Assembly: GCA_964230215.1 (NCBI GenBank)
Contig: CAXRGQ010000007.1
Coordinates: forward strand, 682,001 to 746,000
From: JAUILH01 sp964230215
GTDB taxonomy: Bacteria; Bacteroidota; Bacteroidia; Flavobacteriales_D; JAUILH01
Length of the DNA stretch: 64,000 bases
Direction of reading: 5' to 3'
The position numbers were made by a program, and so were the translations under genes. A model generated the notes under the pieces. That model did no database searches, had not been told where the DNA came from, and saw only the letters and a program-made list of their open reading frames with translations. Positions 22,038 to 31,197 of the stretch are shown here, one piece after another (position 1 is the first letter of the stretch; each line of letters begins with the position of its first letter).

Positions 22038-25031
22038 CTAATCGGCATAAACTAGATGACCACTAAAGGAAGATTGATCGCGATAAAAACTTGCTCCTCC
22101 ATTTGTGTTATACATTTCTACCCAAACACTTTCACCAGCATTCAAATGGACAGTAACCGTGATTGTTTCTGAATTCCAGGCCTGAGTAATTGTGTTGAAG
22201 AATCCATTTTTCTCAGCAATATGATTACCAGAACTATGCACTAAATTCAATTTGAAGTATCCAGACACCGCACCAGCGGTGATGATGTTGACGTTAAACT
22301 GATATACGCCTGCCACAGGTGCTTGAAACTGGCCTGATGCATTGTTATAGCCTCCACCGTCATTTAATGCAAATGAAGATGTTCCAGACTGAAATACTAA
22401 TGTAGTTGGCACGTTTTGAGAAACCGTTTGTGTTCCACCTGAAGGGTCCATACCAGCGTAAAATGCCACGGATTTAGGCTTCCACGTGGCGTTTCCAGCA
22501 GCGTCTGATGTCAGAATATGCCCTGCTCCCTCTGTTCCGTTTTGAATTCGCATATCCCCGTTGAGGTGAAGGTCTGTTGAAGGATTAACCGTCCCAATCC
22601 CGATTCTGTTATCACCAGTGATGCGCATGGCTTCAGTGATATTGGCTGGTTCTCTAGTCATAAACACAAGATCACTTGACATGCTGCCTGCAGTATGATT
22701 TTGATTTACAGCAGCAATTCTAGCAGAGTTATAAGTTCCGTTGTTTGAAGCTCTCGTTGTAAATGACAAAGAACTATAGTTACTATTTCCTAGGTCATCG
22801 TTATGTATGGCTATGGTAGTTGAAGGCGAACCATTAAAAGTATAGAGGTTACTTTCATTGCTAGTTCCAAAAACTTCTAGCTTAGTGGTAGGCGAAAAGG
22901 TTCCAATTCCTACAGAATCGGTAACGTTATAGATTACATTTGTGCCCGTTGTCCAATCATTGTCTGCTGAAGGTAATGCCCACACCGCGTTTCCTGTTCC
23001 ATCGTCAGTTAAGACATTACCAGATGTACCTGCTCCTGAGGATACAGTTAGGGTATTGGTTTGAGTTCTATTATAAACTTCCACATTTCCTCCGGCGTGA
23101 ATTCTCATTCTCTCAGTGTTTCCAGTATAGAAATGCATGTTTCCAGCATTTCCGTTATTCCCAGTAATTCTTATCTGATTGTTTGTTAGATGAAGTCCAG
23201 TTCCTTGACCTGTTGTGCGGATATCACCACTTGTTAACAAGGCATAGTTGCCAGCTCCCGTTGTGGCAGGGGTCAGAGTTACCAATCCTGTATTTGATAC
23301 TTGAATACCTTCATTATCGCCATCATTTGAAATAAAGTTGCCTCCCGTTTGAAAATTACCTGTCATTGAAACCGAGCCGTTTGCGAAGAAATCCCCAGCA
23401 GATATATTTTGCCAACTTGTATTCCCCGCACCATCTGTGCTAAGCACTTCTCCAGGATTACCATCCGATAGAGGGAAAGTATATTCCTCACCAACGCTTA
23501 AGGAACCAAATATTTTAAGCGAGTCAGAGGCAAGGTTACCATAGATTAATGGCATCACGGTTCCTTGATTGTCTATATAAAGCTTGTTGTTACCCGTGTC
23601 ATTTGCGCCTGCGCCTGCACCAATCTTGATGTTTCCTGATTGGTTGGTAGTCACACCTGTAGATCCCGCGTTATAACCAATTAAAACGTTTTGGGACCCC
23701 CCTGTTATATATGATCCGGCATTTCTACCAATGGCAATATTGGTATTTCCAGAAGTAACAAGTTCTAAAGTACGAGACCCTAACGCGATATTGTCTGCTC
23801 CACTTACAAGGCCGGGCAGGGCATCTCTACCAATAGCAACGTTTTCAACCCCTCCATTGACATTCTGTAAGGTGTTTAGTCCAATACCAACATTCCATCC
23901 ACCTGTTGTTTCGGAAGCTAGAGCTGCTTGGCCAATACCAATATTTACACTTCCAGTGGTAATGTTGTTTAAACTTGAGCTACCTATACCTATATTGCCT
24001 GCCCCAGACGTTAATGTTGTTCCTCCTGGGTTACCTCCCATAAACATATTTCCGTTGCTCTGAGGCATTGCGATTCTGCTATCATCACCTAACACATAAT
24101 GGGGATTTCCAGCAAATCCAATATCCACCTGATTATTATTAATGGCAGATACAAAAGTGTTTGCCGCATTCTTAATAATCGGAAGTGTGTCGCTTGTGTT
24201 AAGAGGGGATAAGTCAATAGTTGTGCTACCACCAGCATCTGTAATTATTAAATCCGTTCCAGATAATGACCCTCCTGTGATTAATTCGTTGTTAGGATCC
24301 GCATCAGCGTCATCCACTGATAAAGTCACCGAATTTCCTCCACTTATGTCCAAAGCTTGAGTGGCAGGTGTATACGTTAAAGTTTGGTCATCAGTTAAAT
24401 CACCGTTAACACTCAAGGGACTAGTTGTAGTTCCATCTCCGTTAAGTGTTGCGTCTGATTCGACTACTTGAGCGCCCCAATCATCGCCTGACCCACCACT
24501 TAGACCAGAAAGATCAATCGTTGTGGTTCCTCCAGCATCTGTTATTTCAAGGTCAGTTCCGTTTAAAGTACCACCCGTAATTAACTCATTAGTTGCATCT
24601 GCATCTGCATCATCTACCTGATCATTTTCCACTGTTTTAGCATGTAAAGCATAGGGTACAGACAATAATTGAGTTGTTCCAATGGCTTCAAAACCTGAGC
24701 CACCATCAATCTCGACCCTCATAAAGTGTGAAGTACCTCCCCAATTGATATCAGAAAAATTGGCTTGATTCCCTCCGCCAGTGCTTGAGCCCATACCAAC
24801 AACTAGGTCGAAAAGACCATAGCTATTAGTAGTTACACCATGTGTTTCTTCCCATTCTAAGTTGCCAGAAGCAGATGAAGACAATATCCCAATTCTAACT
24901 GTAATTGTTTGGCCACTAAGGGGTTCTCCCGAAATGTCATGAGCAACGGCTTGATAATTAATTCCTTGTGGAGCCTGTGAAAAACTTGAAATAGCGATTA
25001 ATAGAATCGCAAGAGTAAGTAGATGTCGCAT
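22038..25031 (-). CDS. Fibre-like exported protein with head repeats and a C1q domain
   Basis: The 997-residue product starts with a signal peptide (1-19) and a beta-sandwich segment common in Bacteroidota fibre proteins (I-N-Y-Q-A-V-A, about 23-130). A 35-residue unit (D-D-A-D-A-D to T-I-D-L-S) occurs twice, exactly 100 residues apart (141-175 and 241-275). Residues about 343-455 hold YadA-head/trimeric-autotransporter-like repeats ([NV]-[IV]-[GA]-I-G-x-x-[AS]-L). Several S-x-G-I-G-T and W-x-x-x repeats follow. The last about 135 residues form a C1q/TNF-like domain (F-x-A-P-V-A-G-V-Y-Q-F-N-V-N, late W-V-E-M-Y-N, S-F-S-G-H-L-V-Y). This suggests a trimeric stalk with a globular binding tip. 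It has no T9SS domain of its own; the next gene supplies one. Confidence 0.85.
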   Translation of the reverse strand: MRHLLTLAILLIAISSFSQAPQGINYQAVAHDISGEPLSGQTITVRIGILSSSASGNLEWEETHGVTTNSYGLFDLVVGMGSSTGGGNQANFSDINWGGTSHFMRVEIDGGSGFEAIGTTQLLSVPYALHAKTVENDQVDDADADATNELITGGTLNGTDLEITDAGGTTTIDLSGLSGGSGDDWGAQVVESDATLNGDGTTTSPLSVNGDLTDDQTLTYTPATQALDISGGNSVTLSVDDADADPNNELITGGSLSGTDLIITDAGGSTTIDLSPLNTSDTLPIIKNAANTFVSAINNNQVDIGFAGNPHYVLGDDSRIAMPQSNGNMFMGGNPGGTTLTSGAGNIGIGSSSLNNITTGSVNIGIGQAALASETTGGWNVGIGLNTLQNVNGGVENVAIGRDALPGLVSGADNIALGSRTLELVTSGNTNIAIGRNAGSYITGGSQNVLIGYNAGSTGVTTNQSGNIKIGAGAGANDTGNNKLYIDNQGTVMPLIYGNLASDSLKIFGSLSVGEEYTFPLSDGNPGEVLSTDGAGNTSWQNISAGDFFANGSVSMTGNFQTGGNFISNDGDNEGIQVSNTGLVTLTPATTGAGNYALLTSGDIRTTGQGTGLHLTNNQIRITGNNGNAGNMHFYTGNTERMRIHAGGNVEVYNRTQTNTLTVSSGAGTSGNVLTDDGTGNAVWALPSADNDWTTGTNVIYNVTDSVGIGTFSPTTKLEVFGTSNESNLYTFNGSPSTTIAIHNDDLGNSNYSSLSFTTRASNNGTYNSARIAAVNQNHTAGSMSSDLVFMTREPANITEAMRITGDNRIGIGTVNPSTDLHLNGDMRIQNGTEGAGHILTSDAAGNATWKPKSVAFYAGMDPSGGTQTVSQNVPTTLVFQSGTSSFALNDGGGYNNASGQFQAPVAGVYQFNVNIITAGAVSGYFKLNLVHSSGNHIAEKNGFFNTITQAWNSETITVTVHLNAGESVWVEMYNTNGGASFYRDQSSFSGHLVYAD
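24207..24611 (-). repeat. Two 105-bp imperfect direct repeats within the fibre-like gene
   Basis: Copies at 24507-24611 and 24207-24311 encode the 35-residue unit D-D-A-D-A-D ... T-I-D-L-S. They are separated by exactly 300 bases start to start. They differ mostly at synonymous or conservative positions, so the duplication is old and kept by selection. Confidence 0.8.
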
Positions 25032-25154
25032 GATACTAATTTGAAGAAACTAAATTACTAAATATCAAGGGATAAAACTAAGCAAGGAGGCTGCTTTTAT
25101 CAGCTAATATTGGACACTCGACACAAAATATTCATAACAAGTATAGGAAGATTA

Positions 25155-28100
25155 TCAATCTTTATAGTTGTCCTCTTCCAGTCTTTTACGGATATCTTCA
25201 AGGTGTTTTTCCTTGCCAGGCTGCCTAGTGGCGATAGCAGATTTAGTGAAGTATTTGTGCTGTGTGAGGAATTTAATTTGAATTTCATCCCAGAGTCTGT
25301 CACTGTTGATTTTCCCATGTTCACGTAGTTCTCTTCTGAGTTTATCGGCAATTTCATGGAAGTCTTCTCTACCTAAATAATCTAAATCTGCATCACAAAT
25401 AATCTCTTCTAAATGATTTTTTGGTTGATGTGGAATTTTGGTAGCGTGTATAAGATCTGAGATAATTTTAATCTGATCTTCAGTATACCCGTATTTAGGC
25501 AAGATTCTTTCTGCCATTGCTGCACCAACCGGCTCGTTTGCATCATATTGTTCAACAAAGCCCGCGTCATGATAGGTAGCTGCTGTTTGTAATAAAAAGA
25601 GATCTTCACCTTTAATTCCTTCAAGAAGCGCTATTCTTTCGGCCGCCTCCGTTACATCTCTTGTGTGATCAATACTATGATAATGTAGTTTTGGAGATAG
25701 TTTCTTTTCAAGTAAACGCATGATGTACCTTTCGGCTTTCATGTAATTAATGGAGCTGAATAGATGAAGATGTACGTAATCCCAAAATTGCTGATTGGGC
25801 TCTTCTCCTAGTCCATCAATAGAAAGCTCGGGTTTAATCCTATTGACATAATACATGTCAATATCGCCTTTGTTTTTTGCCGGTATTTTTCCTCGATAAG
25901 TACAATCAAAATAGGGCTCAATGTAATTATAGGTTGCTCCGGATACGTTTACTTTTCCCGGTTCACAGCTTGCTTCTAGTCTAGCCGCAACGTTAACCGA
26001 ATTCCCCCAAATATCATATGCAAATCGCTTTGAACCAATTACGCCGGCAATGGTTTCCCCAGTATTAATTCCTATGCGCAGCTCCCAGTGATCGTCTTGC
26101 TTTCTTTCAGGGTTTAGATTAGTTAAGCTATGCATGTAGCGCTGAATTTCAAGTGCAGCAAGAACCGTGTGAATCGGGTTTTCTTTATCACGTACCGGTA
26201 CACCACCAGCACACATATAAGCATCACCTATGGTCTTAATTTTCTCAAGATTATGAGACTCAATAATTTTATCAAACTCTGTAAAGTAACTATCTAAACG
26301 AGCAACTAGCTCTTGTGGTTTTAAATCCTCTGCAATACGAGTAAAGTTTTTAAAATCCGTGAACATTACACTAACTCTTCTGTAGTGACGAGCTGAGGCT
26401 TTACCTTTTGATTTTAGCTCTTGTGCAGTCTCCTCAGGAAGTATGTTGAGCAGGAGTTGTTCCGCTTTGTCTTTTTCTAGTTGTAGAAGTTCTTTTTGTT
26501 TCTCTATCTCATTTTTTTGCTCGATAACTTTCATGGTTTTTTGTTCAACCAAGTTGGCCAAGCGAATTTTTTGTCGTCTGATATCCCTTACGCGCATCCA
26601 ATATATACCGTATGCTAGGGCAAGAACAACCGCAATCATTAATACTTGAAACCAGGTTGTTTTCCAGTAAGGAGGCTGCACAATGATTTCAATTTTGTCC
26701 GGAGTTTCGGTCCAAACACCATCACTATTTGCAGCGTATACCTTAAAAGTGTATTTGCCAGGTGAGAGGTTGGTATAATGTGCTCTGTGCTCTGAACTGG
26801 TAATGGTGTAGTCTTTGTCAACACCTTCAAGCATGTACTTAAATGTGTTGTTTTCAGGATTGGTATAATGCAGGGCAGCAAAGTCGATAATTACTGATGC
26901 GTTTTTGTAGGATACGGTGTAGGTAGAATTGTTTCTGATGTCACCTGCACCAACAATTGTTCCTCCCAAGTTTAAACCGATTATGGCGACTTTTGGAGGA
27001 ATGGTGTTTATACTGATGTCTCTAGGTCTAAAGAAATTTATACCGTTTATACCACCAAAAATTAATTCACTAGTACTGGTTTTTGCGTAGGCCCCAGTAT
27101 TAAACTCATTAGATTGCAGCCCATCTTTTTTATCGTAGTTCGTAAACTTATTATTGGTTCTGTTAAACTTAGATAAACCGTTGTTGGTTGAAATCCACAG
27201 ATTATTGTCTTGATCACCAAGAACACCATATACTGCATTATTTGCTAATCCTTGTTCTGTTGTGTAATGAATAAAGGTATGCTTATCAATAATCATTTTG
27301 TTCACACCACCACCATAAGTTCCAACCCAAAGCTCATTTGCTTTGTCTTGCCATAAAGAGGTAACTAGATTATTGCTTAGGCTTTTAGAGTTACTCGCGG
27401 AGAACTGATAGTTTTCAAAATATACGCTATCACCCTTTTCAATAATCTTGCTCAGGCCGTTATCAGTAGCAGCCCATTTTACATTTCCTATGCCCAATAA
27501 GATTTGACGCACCTTTAAACCAGCTATGGATCTGTCATTGCCAACAATTGGTCTAAAATACTTTATGTCACCACTTTCTTGTTTAAACAGCACCAATCCA
27601 TCTGATGTGCCAATCCAATATCGGCCTCTCCTATCTTCTTTAATATAATAGACGATGGGGTTTGACTCTTTAAGTCGTTCGTTTTTGTATTCAACAGGCT
27701 TTATGTCAACCGTTTTGTACTTAATGGAGAAGGAGCATATATAAAGTCCATCTGCGGTACTTATCCAATACTGCCCTTTACTGTCTTTAAAGAAGAAGAA
27801 GACATCCTTATCTCCCTTGCGATCAACGTTGTTTGCAGAGAATAAGAAGTTAGTGAAACTATTGTTTATTCTGTCGTACCTTGATAGGCCCTTATTAGTT
27901 CCTATCCAAAATAAGTCATTAGTTTCCGGAAATATGGACCAAATTGTATTTGACGGAAGACTGTTATTACTATCATAGTTTTGTTTTAAATGTACAAAAC
28001 CTTGTTTCATCGCATCAAATCTGCTAATACCGTTCTTTGTGCCAATCCAAACGCATCCGGTTTTATCAGGGAAAATACAGTATACGTCATCAGATATTAA

Positions 28101-29042
28101 ACTTGATGGTAAATAGTGGATATTGCGGTTTCTGTAAAACTTACTTGCGCCTGTTTGGTCTTCAAAATACTTGTAAAGTCCTTGGCCTTTAGTTCCAATC
28201 CATACCACACCTTTTTTGTCGATATAGATAGAGGTAATATTAACGGATTCTTTTAATGTTGTGTCTTGTATGCTGAATTGCGAGAAATAGGGTTTGTCAT
28301 CTATCATTTGCAACTTGGTGATTCCGTCTTGCGTACCTAGCCACAAAATGCCTGATGAGTCTGCATGAATACAGTTGATTGCTTCATTCCCAAGTGTATT
28401 TAGAGTATTGGAATAACGAATATATGATATGACATGTCCTTCTTGGTCGAACACGTTGAGACCTTTTAGCGTGCTAGCCCAAATTCGGCCGTTATCATCT
28501 ACGTAAATATCCGTTATAGAATTGTCAGATAGCCCGCTATTCCTGGTGGTGTAGCGTGTAGATTCGTTATTTTCTAAGTTTATTTTGTTTAGGCCCCTTG
28601 ATTTAGTACCAACCCAAATATTACCTTCAGTATCCTCTGCTATACAACTAATGTCATTGGACGATATGGACTTATCATTTCTCGCATTATAATTAAAGTG
28701 TTTAAAGACTTGTTTAATGGGGTCCATTACATTCAGTCCACCTTGCGTTCCAACCCAAATTCTATTCTCCTTATCTAACAGTAGACAAGTAATAAAGTTA
28801 TTGCTAATAGATTGCGGGTCATTTGGTAGATGGATATGCTTAGTAAACTCCCTACCGTCATACATGTTAAGACCGTCCTGAGTACCAATCCATATAAACC
28901 CATAAGGGTCTTGTAAGATGCAATTAACTGAGCTTTGAGACAGTCCGTTCTCTATGGATAGATTTCGAAACTTAATCGAGTTATCTTGTCCATATAGAGA
29001 GATTGACCATAGGCATGCTATGAAAAGGACTAATTGTCTCAT
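25155..29042 (-). CDS. Beta-propeller sensor fused to class III adenylyl cyclase and HD domain
   Basis: This 1295-residue inner-membrane protein has a signal peptide (1-19), some 12-14 two-component-regulator propeller (Reg_prop) repeats (about 25-680; each [IV]-W-[IV]-G-T-x-x-G-[LI]), a Y_Y_Y domain (about 690-790) and one membrane helix (about 797-817). A coiled coil follows, then a class III cyclase domain (about 885-1070). Metal ligands Asp896 and Asp940, adenine-selecting Lys936 and Asp1010, and transition-state Asn1017 and Arg1021 are all present, so it should make cAMP. The C-terminus is an HD domain (about 1100-1260: H1126, H1158-D1159, and D1217 or D1219), which may hydrolyse a phosphoester. 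In related propeller sensors the output is a histidine kinase; here it is a cyclase. It is the last gene of the flotillin/YfiR block, 14 bases after the flotillin gene. Confidence 0.92.
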   Translation of the reverse strand: MRQLVLFIACLWSISLYGQDNSIKFRNLSIENGLSQSSVNCILQDPYGFIWIGTQDGLNMYDGREFTKHIHLPNDPQSISNNFITCLLLDKENRIWVGTQGGLNVMDPIKQVFKHFNYNARNDKSISSNDISCIAEDTEGNIWVGTKSRGLNKINLENNESTRYTTRNSGLSDNSITDIYVDDNGRIWASTLKGLNVFDQEGHVISYIRYSNTLNTLGNEAINCIHADSSGILWLGTQDGITKLQMIDDKPYFSQFSIQDTTLKESVNITSIYIDKKGVVWIGTKGQGLYKYFEDQTGASKFYRNRNIHYLPSSLISDDVYCIFPDKTGCVWIGTKNGISRFDAMKQGFVHLKQNYDSNNSLPSNTIWSIFPETNDLFWIGTNKGLSRYDRINNSFTNFLFSANNVDRKGDKDVFFFFKDSKGQYWISTADGLYICSFSIKYKTVDIKPVEYKNERLKESNPIVYYIKEDRRGRYWIGTSDGLVLFKQESGDIKYFRPIVGNDRSIAGLKVRQILLGIGNVKWAATDNGLSKIIEKGDSVYFENYQFSASNSKSLSNNLVTSLWQDKANELWVGTYGGGVNKMIIDKHTFIHYTTEQGLANNAVYGVLGDQDNNLWISTNNGLSKFNRTNNKFTNYDKKDGLQSNEFNTGAYAKTSTSELIFGGINGINFFRPRDISINTIPPKVAIIGLNLGGTIVGAGDIRNNSTYTVSYKNASVIIDFAALHYTNPENNTFKYMLEGVDKDYTITSSEHRAHYTNLSPGKYTFKVYAANSDGVWTETPDKIEIIVQPPYWKTTWFQVLMIAVVLALAYGIYWMRVRDIRRQKIRLANLVEQKTMKVIEQKNEIEKQKELLQLEKDKAEQLLLNILPEETAQELKSKGKASARHYRRVSVMFTDFKNFTRIAEDLKPQELVARLDSYFTEFDKIIESHNLEKIKTIGDAYMCAGGVPVRDKENPIHTVLAALEIQRYMHSLTNLNPERKQDDHWELRIGINTGETIAGVIGSKRFAYDIWGNSVNVAARLEASCEPGKVNVSGATYNYIEPYFDCTYRGKIPAKNKGDIDMYYVNRIKPELSIDGLGEEPNQQFWDYVHLHLFSSINYMKAERYIMRLLEKKLSPKLHYHSIDHTRDVTEAAERIALLEGIKGEDLFLLQTAATYHDAGFVEQYDANEPVGAAMAERILPKYGYTEDQIKIISDLIHATKIPHQPKNHLEEIICDADLDYLGREDFHEIADKLRRELREHGKINSDRLWDEIQIKFLTQHKYFTKSAIATRQPGKEKHLEDIRKRLEEDNYKD

Positions 29043-29056
29043 TAAAGGCCGTGAGT

Positions 29057-30571
29057 TTATTCGTCGTCAGAAGGTTCTACGATTTCCGCATCTGCAGCCG
29101 TGTTGTCTGTTGCATTATCCTTTTTTCTAAGATAATCAGGTAACTCCATACCCGCCATGTTAAACATTTCCTCTAGAGGTGGCACAGATTTGTATAAACC
29201 AGAAATAAACCCAGCTGTTGATGACTTTCCATCTTTCCCTCCTTGGCCGCCATCCCAAACTGTAACTTTATCGATTTTGATGTTTTTAATCGCCTCTGCT
29301 TGAATTCTAACTAATTCTGGTAACTGATCAGCAATTAATAGTAATACGGCGTTTTTAGAATCACCACCAGCAGCACTCACTATTTTATCTAGACCTTGTG
29401 CTTGCTTGGTAAGGACTTCCATTATACCCTGCGCCTCAGCTTGTTTCTGCAGGATTACCGCATCTGCCTCACCTTTTGCAATACGTCTAATTCGTTCAGC
29501 CTCAGCTTCTGCTTGAATCTCAATTTTAGATTTGTCAATTTCAGCAGGAACAACCGTGTTAGCATATTGTGTTGCTTTATCTCTAAGTGCTCTTGCTGCT
29601 TCAGCTTTTTGTTCGGCTGAATAGGCCTCTTCAAGAGCCATCGCTGCCTGAACTTTTTCGGAAGCTATCGCTCGTTTTTCTGCCTCAGCCTCTCTTTCTC
29701 TTCGCAATGCATCAGATTCAGCAATGGATATTTTGGCTGTGTTTTCACCTTCAATTGCTGTTGCGTTTGCTGCGGCTACCGAAACCCTTTCAGTTTGTTG
29801 TGCATTCGCCTCACCAATAGTGGCCTTTGCATTGGCGTCAGCAACTTTCACCCTTTGATCTTGATGTGCATTCGCTTCACCAATCGAACCGTCTCTATTC
29901 TTCTCAGCAACACTCTTACGTGCATCATTAATTGCTCTTGCAGCCGCTTCTTTACCAAGTGCTTCAATATAGCCAGACTCATCTCGGATATCAGTGACGT
30001 TTACGTTGATAAGTTTTAACCCTACTTTTTTAAGCTCGGCTTCAACATTGCTCGATATGTTTGCAAGGAACTTCTCTCTGTTTGAGTTGATTTCCTCAAT
30101 ATCCATTGTTGCAATAACTAAACGCAGCTGACCAAATATAATGTCTTTTGCAAGCATTTGAATGCCTTCTCTGTTCTGACCTAATAGTCGTTCTGCTGCA
30201 TTGTTCATTATAGCAGGCTCAGTGGATACACCTACCGTGAAAATAGAAGGCACATCTACTCGAATGTTTTGCTTGGATAGAGCGTTTGTCAACTCAACGT
30301 TAATCGGAATTGGGCTTAGGTCAAGGAATTCGTAGTCCTGAATAATTGGCCAAATAAAGGACGCTCCACCATGGATACATTTAGCGGTTCTTCCCTCGGT
30401 TGAACCAACCTTACCATATTTTACCAAGATCTTATCTGATGGACAACGCTTATACCTTCTTATGAATGTGGAAATAAGAAGAAAGAAGAATCCAGCGATT
30501 ACTGCAATTAGGATTAACAGGTTCTGTGGTAACCCTCCAACTGACTCAAGTAGTGTAGTTTGTACGTTCAT
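29057..30571 (-). CDS. Flotillin-family (SPFH) membrane scaffold protein
   Basis: The 504-residue product has an N-terminal membrane hairpin (about 17-38), then an SPFH/Band 7 domain (about 45-215) containing P-I-P-I-N-V-E-L and D-I-R-D-E-S-G-Y. A long Ala/Glu-rich coiled coil follows (about 215-400), with repeats of A-N-A and E-A-E-A. The charged C-terminal tail reaches residue 504. Flotillins assemble into large membrane patches that gather signalling and transport proteins. The NfeD/YuaF-like partner sits 19 bases upstream, as in the Bacillus yuaF-floT arrangement. Its place between a phosphatase and a cyclase suggests it organises that signalling complex, which is inference. Confidence 0.94.
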   Translation of the reverse strand: MNVQTTLLESVGGLPQNLLILIAVIAGFFFLLISTFIRRYKRCPSDKILVKYGKVGSTEGRTAKCIHGGASFIWPIIQDYEFLDLSPIPINVELTNALSKQNIRVDVPSIFTVGVSTEPAIMNNAAERLLGQNREGIQMLAKDIIFGQLRLVIATMDIEEINSNREKFLANISSNVEAELKKVGLKLINVNVTDIRDESGYIEALGKEAAARAINDARKSVAEKNRDGSIGEANAHQDQRVKVADANAKATIGEANAQQTERVSVAAANATAIEGENTAKISIAESDALRREREAEAEKRAIASEKVQAAMALEEAYSAEQKAEAARALRDKATQYANTVVPAEIDKSKIEIQAEAEAERIRRIAKGEADAVILQKQAEAQGIMEVLTKQAQGLDKIVSAAGGDSKNAVLLLIADQLPELVRIQAEAIKNIKIDKVTVWDGGQGGKDGKSSTAGFISGLYKSVPPLEEMFNMAGMELPDYLRKKDNATDNTAADAEIVEPSDDE

Positions 30572-30590
30572 GTTCTTTAGTTAAATATCG

Positions 30591-31163
30591 TTATTTGTTG
30601 GCCTTTACAACCAAAATTTCATTGTTTTCTACGGCAATTACGGTTGCCAATCTTCCGGTTGCAATTGATTCGTCATCATCAGTGACTGCCTCTAGTTCGT
30701 GAAGACGTCCCTGAATTCTTATCTGAACTTTCCCAAAGCCAGTTCTCCTGGGAGGAATGGTCAAGTAAACTTCACCCATATGATTGATTGCGTTGGACAT
30801 TACAAGTGTACCATCGTCCGTAACCTTGCTCATTAGGTAGAAAACCCCGGCAATTATAAACATCATAGCTAGTCCAGATCCTGCAGCAATAAGAATTGAG
30901 CTGGTGTTGCTTTGTCCAGATTCTAGCGCGGCCAAGCCAGCCCAGCTAAACACGGTAAAGAATCCCAGCAAACTCTTTAGAGAGATAAACTGAAAGCCTA
31001 TACCACCATCGTGGCCATCCCCATCAATGTCTCCCTCAACGTCCATGTCTGCACCAGCTCCAGAAACCAGTGACATCACTAAAAAGACCAAAAACAAAGC
31101 TGTACTAGGAATAGCTATTACCCAGTATATTTTTTCAATCATTGTGTAGTCTGCCCAATTCAT
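30591..31163 (-). CDS. NfeD/YuaF-like membrane protein with OB-fold
   Basis: The 190-residue product has an N-terminal membrane helix (about 12-35), an Asp/Gly-rich extracytoplasmic stretch (D-M-D-V-E-G-D-I-D-G-D-G-H-D-G-G) that could bind Ca2+, two more helices (about 62-80 and 88-110) and a C-terminal OB-fold (about 118-190; G-x-V-x-L-T-I-P-P-R-R-T-G-F-G-K-V-Q-I). This is the DUF1449/YuaF pattern of NfeD-type proteins that partner flotillins. It precedes the flotillin gene by 19 bases and follows the PP2C gene by 34, so it belongs to the operon. It has no protease domain, unlike long NfeD proteins. Confidence 0.85.
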   Translation of the reverse strand: MNWADYTMIEKIYWVIAIPSTALFLVFLVMSLVSGAGADMDVEGDIDGDGHDGGIGFQFISLKSLLGFFTVFSWAGLAALESGQSNTSSILIAAGSGLAMMFIIAGVFYLMSKVTDDGTLVMSNAINHMGEVYLTIPPRRTGFGKVQIRIQGRLHELEAVTDDDESIATGRLATVIAVENNEILVVKANK

Positions 31164-31197
31164 AATTTTATTTTAAAAACCTCCGATATAGCCGCGG

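Noticed and set aside
23731..24063. 110-residue plus-strand frame opposite the fibre-like gene
   Set aside because: Its repetitive sequence mirrors the head repeats on the coding strand; there is no signal for translation.
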